Shown: one piece after another, positions 34,368 through 42,544 of the stretch
Layout of the letters: the number at the start of each line of letters is the position of its first letter
Position numbering within the stretch: the first letter of the stretch is position 1
From: Tenacibaculum sp. M341
GTDB lineage: Bacteria; Bacteroidota; Bacteroidia; Flavobacteriales; Flavobacteriaceae
Assembly (NCBI RefSeq): GCF_004337695.1
Contig: NZ_SJXJ01000002.1
Location: 124,001-188,000, forward strand
Length of the DNA: 64,000 nucleotides
Reading direction: 5' to 3'
Position numbers and translations under genes: made by a program
Notes under the pieces: model-generated
Told to the model about the DNA's origin: nothing
Database searches by the model: none
What the model saw: the letters and a program-made list of their open reading frames with translations, nothing else

Positions 34368-36995
34368 TTACAGGATAAATCGATATGTGAATTTTACTAA
34401 AAAGATATTTTCTAGTTCTTGCTCCAAAATTTGACGATTTAACCCTCCTAATAAAGAACCATCAGGGTTTTGGTCACCAGTTGTGCTTTGCGACCATACA
34501 AAGAAAAACTCAGATCCAGGAATGTATTCCCAACGCATTACTAAATTAGAACGGAATTGAACTTTGGAAAAATTAGGATTTCCAAATTCATATTCAGGAG
34601 TTCCGTCTAAATCTTCATCAATCACATAAGTTTCTTCATTTTCTGCGTTAGTTTCTAATGTAATTTGTTGCTCATCAAAGAAGTTGATTCGATTGTTCAA
34701 ATCTTTAGATAACGAATTCGTTACGTAATTAAAGTTAGAATATCTACCTCTAGCAATAAATGGTTGTCCGTAATATTGAATAGATAAATTAGGGTTGATA
34801 CTATAATTAGCTCTAAAAGTAGTAGACCAGTTTTTATTATCTATTTCACCTAAAATATAACGTGTAACACCATTAAATTCCTCTTCAGAAACATATTGTG
34901 TTCTGTTATTGTTATCAGTGAAATTTGCGCTTAAAGAAAGATTCAAAGCATCTAATGGCTGATAATTAAAACTTATGTCGTAATTTTTTACAGTAAAATT
35001 ATCTTGAGAAGTGAAATTGTTTCTAAATCCAATTCTCATACTTAATTTTTTACTTCGGTCTGTTGCTACAGAAAAATCAAAGTAGTTTTCTTCTGAACTT
35101 CTCCAGCGTGGTCCACCTCTTAAAAATGAATTGTTGTATGATCTAGGGCGATGACCTATACGAAAATCTGAATTCCAGTTATTATCCCAAGAAATATTAC
35201 CTCTAGTTTCAAGTTCAAATCTATTATGATGTCCTCCAAAATCAAAAGCATTTCTCATTATGGCTCTTACTGAAGCACTCCTGTAAACTGAAGTTGGTTC
35301 TTGCCATAAATATTCAACATTTCCAAATTGCCAAATTTGATCTGTTTGTCTTAGGAAACCAATATCATTTAATTCAAGTTCAGGAGATTTCCAAGTAGTT
35401 CCTACGAAATAACGCCAATTTCCACCACCTCTTTTACCTCCAAAAACTCTACCACCAGTACCTGTTAATGAAGTTTTATTTGGGTCAACATTTAAGTAAG
35501 AAGCATCTACTCTTTGAAATAAATGTCTTACTGATCTTTGTGTTGCTTCAATAGCTTCTTCACTACCGATTACATGACTCATAGATAAATTACCTTGTAT
35601 GTAATAATCTCTATCTTTCCATTCATGTCTAAAATCGATACCACCAGAATAAGCAGATTTGTGTAAGGTAGTAATGTTTTGTAAATCTCTGTTGGTAGTA
35701 GTGAAAATACCTCCAATATAAGATTTACGATCGTTAAAGTCTTTTTGAGCTCTAGCAACAAAGTAATTAGTCAATGGTTCTATTAATTCTTCTCTTCTTT
35801 CGCCATTATTATCTATTGTTGCATATTCATTGTCAGTAATAGTTTCTAAAATACCAATTGACCATCCGTCTTTGGTTTTTCCCGAGAACTTTGCAGCTCC
35901 TAAAATAGTACTGTTCTCTGGTACATCAGCAAATTCATTGTCATTCAAACTAGCAGAAGTTTGAGGAGATCTACCAATTCTTCTACTGTAAAATACATTA
36001 TCGGAACCGCCTACTCTAAAATCGAATATGTTTTTGTTTTCAACAAAGAACGGTCGTTGCTCTTGGAAAAAGATATCGTTGAAGCCATCTAACACAATTG
36101 CTCCAGGATCTGCTTCTACCTGACCAAAATCAGGATTGATAGTTACATCAAGTGTTAAATCATTTGTAATTCCAATTTTAGCATCTAAACCACCATTGAA
36201 AGAGAAATCAGATCCATCTTTAAAAGGATTACCTTCTTCTTTTGGGAAAAAGTCTTGAGCTAAAAGAACAAAAGGTTGTATTTCTAATTGCTTTTGAGAC
36301 TTTAAATCGATCAATCCATGTAATTCACCAGCTTCACTAATAAATCCGGCAGCATTGTTTGGAATACGTTGCCACAAAGAACGCTCGTTTGTTCTAAAAA
36401 AAGTTCTATTTAAGTTTAAACCCCAAATTTGTTCTTTACTATCTCCAAATCGCAACTGACTAAAAGGTATTTTCATCTCAGCTGTCCATCCTTTATCATC
36501 AATTTTAGCTTTAGTATACCAAATAGGGTTCCAGCTAATATCCCAATTCTGACCATTTTGAGTTACAAATTCTTCACCTTTAACTCCGGCAGCAGTAACA
36601 GTAAAAACAAAGGCTGTTCTTTTGTCAAAATAACTATCAATAATTACATTAATACGATCACCAGCAAAACCATCTCTTCTTGTGAGTCGTTGTTCAATTT
36701 TGTCAGGCTCATCATCATAAGCTCTTAAAGCAACATATAAATATTTGCTATCGTATATAATTTTGAATTTGGTTTGATAGGTAGGCGCAACTCCTTCTTC
36801 AGGAGATTTTTGAACAAAGTCAGTACCCCAATCTACAATATTCCAAGCTTCATCATCAATACTTCCGTCAATCACAGGAATTTTATCAGCTTTATTTGTT
36901 GTATAAATCTTTTTTTTAACGTTAGTTTCTTGTTGAGAAAATGAAAAAGAACTAGTTAAAAAGATAACTGTAAATAGTGGGAATATTTTTTTCAT
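34368..36995 (-). CDS. DUF5916 outer-membrane protein with N-terminal CBM9-like domain
   Basis: An 875-residue protein. The signal peptide ends FSFSQ. An N-terminal carbohydrate-binding-family-9-like domain spans about 30-225 (IPVIDGSIDDEAW, YDSKYLYVALRAYDDEPDK). A DUF5916-type outer-membrane beta-barrel follows (about 240-875), ending in an aromatic residue pattern (LVKFTYRFIL). The passage DVTINPDFGQVEADPG is the DUF5916 signature. The function is not established for the family. It is monocistronic, and a -7 element TACTTTTG lies at 37025-37018 on its strand. Confidence 0.88.
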   Translation of the reverse strand: MKKIFPLFTVIFLTSSFSFSQQETNVKKKIYTTNKADKIPVIDGSIDDEAWNIVDWGTDFVQKSPEEGVAPTYQTKFKIIYDSKYLYVALRAYDDEPDKIEQRLTRRDGFAGDRINVIIDSYFDKRTAFVFTVTAAGVKGEEFVTQNGQNWDISWNPIWYTKAKIDDKGWTAEMKIPFSQLRFGDSKEQIWGLNLNRTFFRTNERSLWQRIPNNAAGFISEAGELHGLIDLKSQKQLEIQPFVLLAQDFFPKEEGNPFKDGSDFSFNGGLDAKIGITNDLTLDVTINPDFGQVEADPGAIVLDGFNDIFFQEQRPFFVENKNIFDFRVGGSDNVFYSRRIGRSPQTSASLNDNEFADVPENSTILGAAKFSGKTKDGWSIGILETITDNEYATIDNNGERREELIEPLTNYFVARAQKDFNDRKSYIGGIFTTTNRDLQNITTLHKSAYSGGIDFRHEWKDRDYYIQGNLSMSHVIGSEEAIEATQRSVRHLFQRVDASYLNVDPNKTSLTGTGGRVFGGKRGGGNWRYFVGTTWKSPELELNDIGFLRQTDQIWQFGNVEYLWQEPTSVYRSASVRAIMRNAFDFGGHHNRFELETRGNISWDNNWNSDFRIGHRPRSYNNSFLRGGPRWRSSEENYFDFSVATDRSKKLSMRIGFRNNFTSQDNFTVKNYDISFNYQPLDALNLSLSANFTDNNNRTQYVSEEEFNGVTRYILGEIDNKNWSTTFRANYSINPNLSIQYYGQPFIARGRYSNFNYVTNSLSKDLNNRINFFDEQQITLETNAENEETYVIDEDLDGTPEYEFGNPNFSKVQFRSNLVMRWEYIPGSEFFFVWSQSTTGDQNPDGSLLGGLNRQILEQELENIFLVKFTYRFIL

Positions 36996-37319
36996 TAGTT
37001 AGTTTTGTTCGCCTTGTCAAAAGTAGAGCAGTTTTTTCTTAACTATTTGTTAATTTATTTTGAAAAAATCAATTAATTGTTAAAGTGTAAAGGTTTCATT
37101 GTGATAAAAGTAATACTGAGGTCAAAAAAAAGCTTAAAAGTATATTTCTATCTTTTTTCGTAATTTTATGTTGCTTTTTAGGTGTTTAAATGAAAAATCA
37201 TTTAGATAAGTAAATAAAAGTAACGATCTATTTGTCAGTAAAATAAATAATTGTAAATTTGCACTCCTTTTTTAAGGAAAATTTATATTTTAATAATTAA
37301 GACAAAAACTAAATCGTGT
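36996..37319. other. Divergent intergenic region between DUF5916 and rplM
   Basis: This 324-bp gap has no supported gene. It holds the candidate leftward -7 element TACTTTTG (37025-37018) for the DUF5916 gene and the rightward rplM promoter (37231-37261). The middle is featureless AT-rich sequence. Confidence 0.6.
37231..37261 (+). promoter_or_regulatory. Promoter of the rplM-rpsI operon
   Basis: TTTG (37231-37234), 19-bp spacer and TAAATTTG (37254-37261) form an excellent Bacteroidetes consensus promoter. The leader to the rplM ATG is about 55 nt. No known L13-binding leader structure is evident in it. Confidence 0.7.
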
Positions 37320-37775
37320 ATGAACACATTAAGTTACAAAACAGTATCAGCTAACAAAGCAACTGTAAACAAGGAGTGGGTTTTAGTTGATGCGGACGGG
37401 CAGTCATTGGGTCGTTTAGCTTCTAAAGTTGCAAAACTTATTAGAGGTAAACACAAGCCAAATTTTACTCCTCACGTAGATTGTGGAGACAATGTTGTTA
37501 TCATCAACGCTGAAAAAATCAATTTAACTGGAAGCAAGTGGACTAACAAGACTTACTTACGTCACACAGGTTACCCAGGTGGACAAAGATCGCTTACTGC
37601 ACAAGAAGTTTTCGAAAAAGATCCTACAAGATTAATCGAAAAAGCAGTAAAAGGAATGTTACCAAAAAACAAATTAGGTAGCGCTTTATACAGAAATTTA
37701 TATGTTTATACAGGTGCTGAGCACGAACAAGAAGCTCAAAAGCCAAAAACTATTAACCTTAACGATCTTAAATAA
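37320..37775 (+). CDS. rplM: 50S ribosomal protein L13
   Basis: 151 residues, the normal length. Family motifs are seen throughout: WVLVDADGQSLGRLASKVAKL, GKHKPNFTPHVDCGDNVVIINA, KTYLRHTGYPGG and the basic KGMLPKNKLG. It forms the conserved rplM-rpsI pair; its last base is the first of the rpsI ATG. Confidence 0.97.
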   Translation: MNTLSYKTVSANKATVNKEWVLVDADGQSLGRLASKVAKLIRGKHKPNFTPHVDCGDNVVIINAEKINLTGSKWTNKTYLRHTGYPGGQRSLTAQEVFEKDPTRLIEKAVKGMLPKNKLGSALYRNLYVYTGAEHEQEAQKPKTINLNDLK

Positions 37776-38161
37776 TGGAAACAGTTCACAAAATAGGTAG
37801 AAGAAAAACAGCAGTTGCTCGTGTATATGTTTCTGAAGGAAGTGGAAACATCACAGTAAACAAAAGAGAATTAAACAACTACTTTACAACACCAACTTTA
37901 CAGTATAAAGTAAGACAACCTTTAATGTTAACAGAAAACTTAGAGGCTTACGATATTAAAGTAAATGTATACGGAGGTGGAGTAACAGGTCAGGCAGAAG
38001 CTATTCGTTTAGCTATTACTAGAGCTTTAGTAGCAATTAACGAAGAAAACAAGCCAGTATTAAAACCTCACGGTTTATTAACTCGTGATCCTAGAATGGT
38101 TGAACGTAAGAAATTCGGTCAGAAGAAAGCACGTAAGAAATTCCAGTTCTCTAAGCGTTAA
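37775..38161 (+). CDS. rpsI: 30S ribosomal protein S9
   Basis: 128 residues with the S9 start (IGRRKTAVARVYVSEGSGNITVN) and the invariant basic C-terminus ending FQFSKR, whose terminal residues reach the P-site tRNA. It overlaps the rplM stop by one base. Confidence 0.97.
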   Translation: METVHKIGRRKTAVARVYVSEGSGNITVNKRELNNYFTTPTLQYKVRQPLMLTENLEAYDIKVNVYGGGVTGQAEAIRLAITRALVAINEENKPVLKPHGLLTRDPRMVERKKFGQKKARKKFQFSKR

Positions 38162-38167
38162 TATTTC

Positions 38168-38234
38168 AGAGAAGAGATACGAGAATCAAGAGTCGAGATA
38201 TATGTCTCTTATCTTTATTCTTTTATCTTTTGTA
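38168..38234 (+). repeat. Long imperfect palindrome between rpsI and rpsB
   Basis: A purine-rich arm (about 38168-38200, GAGAATCAAGAGTCGAGA-like) pairs imperfectly with a pyrimidine-rich arm (about 38202-38234, TCTTATCTTTATTCTTTTA-like) around a TATATG centre. Most departures from perfect pairing are G-U wobbles when read as + strand RNA, which favours an RNA hairpin. The style resembles intergenic palindromic elements I recall from flavobacterial genomes; copy number cannot be judged here. Confidence 0.45.
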
Positions 38235-38360
38235 TCAAGAAAAGCTTCGAGACTGTTATTTATAAATTAAAATTTTCATTAACAGTTTAGTATCTAAATA
38301 GTTTAGACGTAAATACCTACTGAACTATTGCGAAAACAGAACGTAAACACATTTATTAAA

Positions 38361-39119
38361 ATGGCAAACATTCAAGAATTATTAGAAAATGGAGTACACT
38401 TTGGTCACTTAACTAGAAAGTGGAATCCAAACATGGCTCCATACATTTATACAGAGCGTAATGGTGTTCACATCATCGATTTGTATAAAACTTCAGCTAA
38501 AATTGACGAGGCTAAAGCAGCGTTACAAAAGATAGCTAACTCAGGACGTAAGATTTTATTTGTAGCTACAAAGAAGCAAGCTAAAGATATCGTTTCTGAG
38601 CAAGCAAAATCTGTAAACATGCCTTACATCACTGAAAGATGGCCAGGTGGTATGTTAACAAACTTTGTAACTATCCGTAAAGCTGTTAAGAAAATGGCTT
38701 CTATTGATAGAATGAAGCAAGATGGTTCTTTTGATGCATTATCTAAAAGAGAAAAATTACAAATTAACCGTCAACGTGAGAAGTTAGAGAAAAACTTAGG
38801 TTCTATTTCTGACATGACTCGTTTACCAGGTGCATTATTTGTTATCGATATTAAGAAAGAGCATATTGCTGTAGCTGAGGCGCAAAAATTAAATATTCCA
38901 ATTTTTGCAATGGTTGATACAAATTCTGATCCAAGACCAATTGATTATGTAATTCCTGCAAATGATGATGCTTCTAAATCTATTGATAAAGTATTGTCTT
39001 ATGTAACTGAAGCAATTGCTGAAGGTTTAGCTGATAGAAAAGCTGACAAAGAAAAGGCAAAAGCTGAAAAAGAAGTTGCAGCAAAGCAAGAAGAGCCTAA
39101 AAAAGAAGAGGCTAAGTAA
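38361..39119 (+). CDS. rpsB: 30S ribosomal protein S2
   Basis: 252 residues when started at the ATG at 38361 (MANIQELLENGVHFGHLTRKWNP), the conserved S2 start; an upstream TTG is not credible. Conserved blocks include NGVHIIDLYKT, TERWPGGMLTNF and AMVDTNSDP. The C-terminal 25 residues are a Lys/Glu/Ala-rich tail, common in Bacteroidetes S2. tsf follows, as usual. Confidence 0.96.
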   Translation: MANIQELLENGVHFGHLTRKWNPNMAPYIYTERNGVHIIDLYKTSAKIDEAKAALQKIANSGRKILFVATKKQAKDIVSEQAKSVNMPYITERWPGGMLTNFVTIRKAVKKMASIDRMKQDGSFDALSKREKLQINRQREKLEKNLGSISDMTRLPGALFVIDIKKEHIAVAEAQKLNIPIFAMVDTNSDPRPIDYVIPANDDASKSIDKVLSYVTEAIAEGLADRKADKEKAKAEKEVAAKQEEPKKEEAK

Positions 39120-39127
39120 AAATATTT

Positions 39128-39158
39128 AAAGGTTTCATTACATTGAAACCTTTATTTT
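39128..39158 (+). terminator. Attenuator-like hairpin between rpsB and tsf
   Basis: A 10-bp perfect stem AAAGGTTTCA (39128-39137) with its complement at 39144-39153 has a 6-nt loop and is followed by ATTTTAT. Its place between rpsB and tsf suggests partial termination adjusting S2 to EF-Ts ratios. Confidence 0.55.
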
Positions 39159-39203
39159 ATACTATCATTGTAATAATTAATACAACTAAAAAAACAAACA
39201 AAA

Positions 39204-40169
39204 ATGTCAAAAATTAGCGCAGCAGACGTAAAAAAATTAAGAGAGACTACTGGTGCAGGAATGATGGACTGTAAAAATGCCTTAGTAGAAGCAGAAGGTA
39301 ACTTTGATAAAGCTATTGAAATCTTACGTAAGAAAGGACAAAAGATAGCTGCAAAAAGAGCGGATCGTGATTCATCAGAAGGAGTTGCTATAGCTAAGAT
39401 TAGTGATGACAATACTTATGGTGTTGCTATCGTTTTAGCTTGTGAAACTGATTTCGTTGCTAAGAATGATTCTTATAAAGAATTAGCTCAGCAGTTTGTT
39501 GACATTGCAATCAATCATAAAACTAAAGAAGAATTTTTAGCTGCTGATTTCGGTGGTGTTACTGTTGCTGAGAAGTTAATAGAGCAAACTGGAGTTATCG
39601 GAGAGAAAATTGAGATTCCTTCTTTCGAAAGAGTTGAGGCTCCTTACGTTGGTGCTTATACTCACGTTGGTAAAATTTCTGCTATTGTTGGTTTAAACGA
39701 AAAAGTTGACAATGCTGATGTTTTAACTAAAGATTTAGCTATGCAAGTTGCTTCTATGGGTGCTACAACTTTATCTTATAAAGATTTTACACCTGAGTTT
39801 GTTGAAGCTGAAACTGAAGCTAGAATTGCTGCTATCGTTAAAGATAACGAAGAGTTAGTACGTTTAGGTAAAACATTAAAGAATGTTCCTCAGTTTGTAT
39901 CTAAGTTACAATTAACTGATGAAGCTTTAGCTAAAGCTGAAGAGGCTGCTAAAGAGCAATTAAAAGCTGAAGGAAAACCAGAGCAAATTTGGGATAGAAT
40001 TTTACCAGGTAAAATGGAAAGATTCATTTCTGATAACACTACTTTAGATCAAGAACAATGTTTATTAGATCAAAAGTATATCAAAGACGAAAAGAAAACT
40101 GTTGGAGAGTATGTTGATTCATACGGTGGAGTAGGAGTTGAAAAATTCGTAAGAGTTACTTTAGGATAA
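39204..40169 (+). CDS. tsf: Translation elongation factor Ts
   Basis: 321 residues: the EF-Tu guanine-nucleotide exchange factor. The N-terminal UBA-like domain (ADVKKLRETTGAGMMDCKNALVEAEGNFDKAIEILRKKG) and the TDFVAKN motif at the EF-Tu contact are intact. The C-terminus ends with the EF-Ts motif YVDSYGGVGVEKFVRVTLG. The gene sits in the conserved rpsB-tsf order. Confidence 0.97.
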   Translation: MSKISAADVKKLRETTGAGMMDCKNALVEAEGNFDKAIEILRKKGQKIAAKRADRDSSEGVAIAKISDDNTYGVAIVLACETDFVAKNDSYKELAQQFVDIAINHKTKEEFLAADFGGVTVAEKLIEQTGVIGEKIEIPSFERVEAPYVGAYTHVGKISAIVGLNEKVDNADVLTKDLAMQVASMGATTLSYKDFTPEFVEAETEARIAAIVKDNEELVRLGKTLKNVPQFVSKLQLTDEALAKAEEAAKEQLKAEGKPEQIWDRILPGKMERFISDNTTLDQEQCLLDQKYIKDEKKTVGEYVDSYGGVGVEKFVRVTLG

Positions 40170-40192
40170 TAAGACAATCTTATATATTATAA

Positions 40193-40228
40193 AAAAAAGC
40201 GGTGATTAGTAATAATCACCGCTTTTTT
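40193..40228. terminator. Terminator after tsf
   Basis: GCGGTGATTA (40199-40208) pairs with 40213-40222 around a GTAA loop, flanked by an A-tract on the left and six T on the right. It can terminate tsf and, read leftward, the convergent beta-helix gene. Confidence 0.9.
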
Positions 40229-40248
40229 ATGTTTTAAAGTTTTTAGGA

Positions 40249-42420
40249 TTACTTTTTGATAAACTTCAGTTTGTTTTTACCATCAATAGATAGAATATAA
40301 ATTCCTTTAGAAAGATTTGCTACTGATATTTCGTTTACAGAGCTATTAACGTCTGTTTCGCTAACTTTTTTACCTAAAATGGTATATATATTTATTTTAT
40401 GAGAATCAGAATCTTTTACATTCTTAAATTTTAAAATATTAGCTACAGGATTTGGATACACAATAAATTGCTCTCTTTTTGCTATAATTTCTTCGTTAGT
40501 ACTTAAGGTATTTGAAGTACAAACTTCTCCTGGTAAGTTGTAGCATTTTTCTGCAGGACCATGTTCAGCATTCCAATTAATACCAGGTACCCAATTCGTT
40601 TTTCCAAACTCGTACGCACCTATATCAGGAGCGCTACCAATATAACCATCAGTAATACCAGCAATTATTTTTCCACCATCAATTGCACCAGCTCCAGAAA
40701 CAAGGGAAAAGTCGCCTGTATTTACATTGGTAAAAAAGCTAGTAGTAGCTACCATATTATTTTGTTTGTCTGATTGTGGTTCCCATTCTCCTTCAAAACC
40801 TAAATTATTCCATACTTTAACATTGGTAAAAGCAGTACCATCTTTGTGCCATGCTCCCATTTCGTCAGAGTTATTCCAAAATGTATTGTTGTATACATTA
40901 ATATCTTTTCCATCCCAGTTTATTTGAACACCACTCCACTCAGTATTCCAAATAACATTATGATGTACGGAAAAAGCCTCTGCATCGTTATCTAAATAAA
41001 TTCCAGCAGCTTTTTTAAGTCTTCCTCTACCATTAGTGTCATGGAACCAATTGTGGTGAATTTCACCGTTATGAGGACCACCTACAGTGTATAAAAGCGC
41101 ACAATCATCAGCAATTAAATTACTTTCAGATACATTGTTAAATGAAAACACACTAGAGTTATTAAAAAACTGTACACAGTCTCTTCCTCCTCTATAAATT
41201 GTATTTCCAGTAAACTCTGTGTTATCTCCACCTCTTGCATTAATTGGTGCATCATAAGAACCGATGTAGTTGAAATCGTGAATTCTTGAGTTTAAAATTT
41301 TATTGTTAGATCCAACTACTTTAATACCATTAGCAGCACCAAAAGCAATTTCACATTGTTCAATAATATTGTTATTTCCGTTTAAAGAAACACTTTGTTT
41401 ATTGGCACTAAATCCTCTTTGTACTCCTAAAATGTGATTTCCATAGAAAGAAGACACCTTAAAAATTCTGTTATTTTTTGAGCTGTTATTCATTTTTATT
41501 TCACCTCCAAACACAGCTAACTCTTCTATATGAATAAAACTACGTCCAGATAAGTCAATAGTAGTAGTTCTCTTTCTCATTTGAACTTCATTATTTACGG
41601 GGGCTACGCCACCAGGCATGATTACAAATACTTCAGAAGTGTTTTTGTCAAACCACCATTCATTTTGATAATCTAAAGCTCCTTTCACACCTTCTAAGTA
41701 AAAATCTCCTTTATCTGCTGGAGCATGAAAAGTTCTAATCCAAGTAGGATTTTTATCTAAATTAAAATTTACACGACCATTAGAACTACTTGTAATAAAC
41801 TCTTTCCAAGCAATCCATCCAGAGCCAGGTTTATCACCATAAAAAAAGACAGTACCACCTGTCCAATCAATATTAGGAATTTGAGAAGAAGTTAAGAAAG
41901 CATTATTAATGGTGTTGGAATCGCTACCACCATCATTTCTAATAGAATTTAAAGTGAAAACTACACCATCTTCATTGTTTGGCCAACGAGCTAAATCCAT
42001 AGCAGTATCTTTATTCAATAAAAAGTTTTCTTGTCCAAGATCCCAATCTATTGTTGTTTTATATATGTTTCCACTATCTAAGGACCAATTATTAAGTTTT
42101 TGCATAGCAGTAATTACAACTTTATCGCCTTGTTTGGCTTTAAAAGTAATTGGGTTACCCGCTGTTCCAGATTTATTAGGTTTTAGTATTTCTTCATAAA
42201 CACCTTCATGAATGATAACAATGTCTCCTGGTTCAGCTATAGAGGCAGCCTTAGAAATGGTTTTAAAAGGAGATGATGCTGAACCTGCATTTGAATCATT
42301 TCCTGTTTTTGAAACATGAATTTCTTTTGCAAGTAGTACTTGAACACAAATGAGTGTTATAAATGTTAATCTCTTTTTTAAAAGGGAGAATGAAAAATTT
42401 AGGGTATTTGTATTAAACAT
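40249..42420 (-). CDS. Secreted right-handed beta-helix protein with T9SS sorting domain
   Basis: A 723-residue exported protein. The signal segment is about 15-32. A DUF1565-like start (KEIHVSKTGNDSNAGSASSPFKTISKAASIAEPGDIVI) leads into a parallel beta-helix with many short N-rich coils (INARGGDNTEFTGNTIYRGGRD, EIHHNWFHDTNGRGRLKKAAGIYLDND). The last about 75 residues are a type A T9SS domain (VYPNPVANILKF, KGIYILSID). The fold is typical of polysaccharide lyases and hydrolases, but I recognise no catalytic family, so enzymatic activity is inference. It is closely related to the next gene upstream (42545-46264), clearly a tandem duplicate. Confidence 0.85.
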   Translation of the reverse strand: MFNTNTLNFSFSLLKKRLTFITLICVQVLLAKEIHVSKTGNDSNAGSASSPFKTISKAASIAEPGDIVIIHEGVYEEILKPNKSGTAGNPITFKAKQGDKVVITAMQKLNNWSLDSGNIYKTTIDWDLGQENFLLNKDTAMDLARWPNNEDGVVFTLNSIRNDGGSDSNTINNAFLTSSQIPNIDWTGGTVFFYGDKPGSGWIAWKEFITSSSNGRVNFNLDKNPTWIRTFHAPADKGDFYLEGVKGALDYQNEWWFDKNTSEVFVIMPGGVAPVNNEVQMRKRTTTIDLSGRSFIHIEELAVFGGEIKMNNSSKNNRIFKVSSFYGNHILGVQRGFSANKQSVSLNGNNNIIEQCEIAFGAANGIKVVGSNNKILNSRIHDFNYIGSYDAPINARGGDNTEFTGNTIYRGGRDCVQFFNNSSVFSFNNVSESNLIADDCALLYTVGGPHNGEIHHNWFHDTNGRGRLKKAAGIYLDNDAEAFSVHHNVIWNTEWSGVQINWDGKDINVYNNTFWNNSDEMGAWHKDGTAFTNVKVWNNLGFEGEWEPQSDKQNNMVATTSFFTNVNTGDFSLVSGAGAIDGGKIIAGITDGYIGSAPDIGAYEFGKTNWVPGINWNAEHGPAEKCYNLPGEVCTSNTLSTNEEIIAKREQFIVYPNPVANILKFKNVKDSDSHKINIYTILGKKVSETDVNSSVNEISVANLSKGIYILSIDGKNKLKFIKK

Positions 42421-42487
42421 CTTTAGGAATTAAATAGTTTGATTTACATAATAAACACTATTTCAAGGGGATTATTATGCTGTAATA

Positions 42488-42525
42488 AAAGACAATGCAT
42501 CATTTTATTTAAAAATGATGCATTG
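42488..42525 (-). terminator. Hairpin terminating the larger beta-helix gene
   Basis: A perfect 14-bp stem (42493-42506 with 42512-42525) with a 5-nt loop is followed on the minus strand by TCTTTTATT. It lies in the 124-bp gap between the two paralogues, so they may be separate transcripts. Confidence 0.65.
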
Positions 42526-42544
42526 AAAAAATAAGAAGTTTATG

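Noticed and set aside
37775..38270. ORF at 38085-38270 overlapping the rpsI end
   Set aside because: It overlaps the S9 C-terminus in another frame and includes the intergenic hairpin; no start context or domain.
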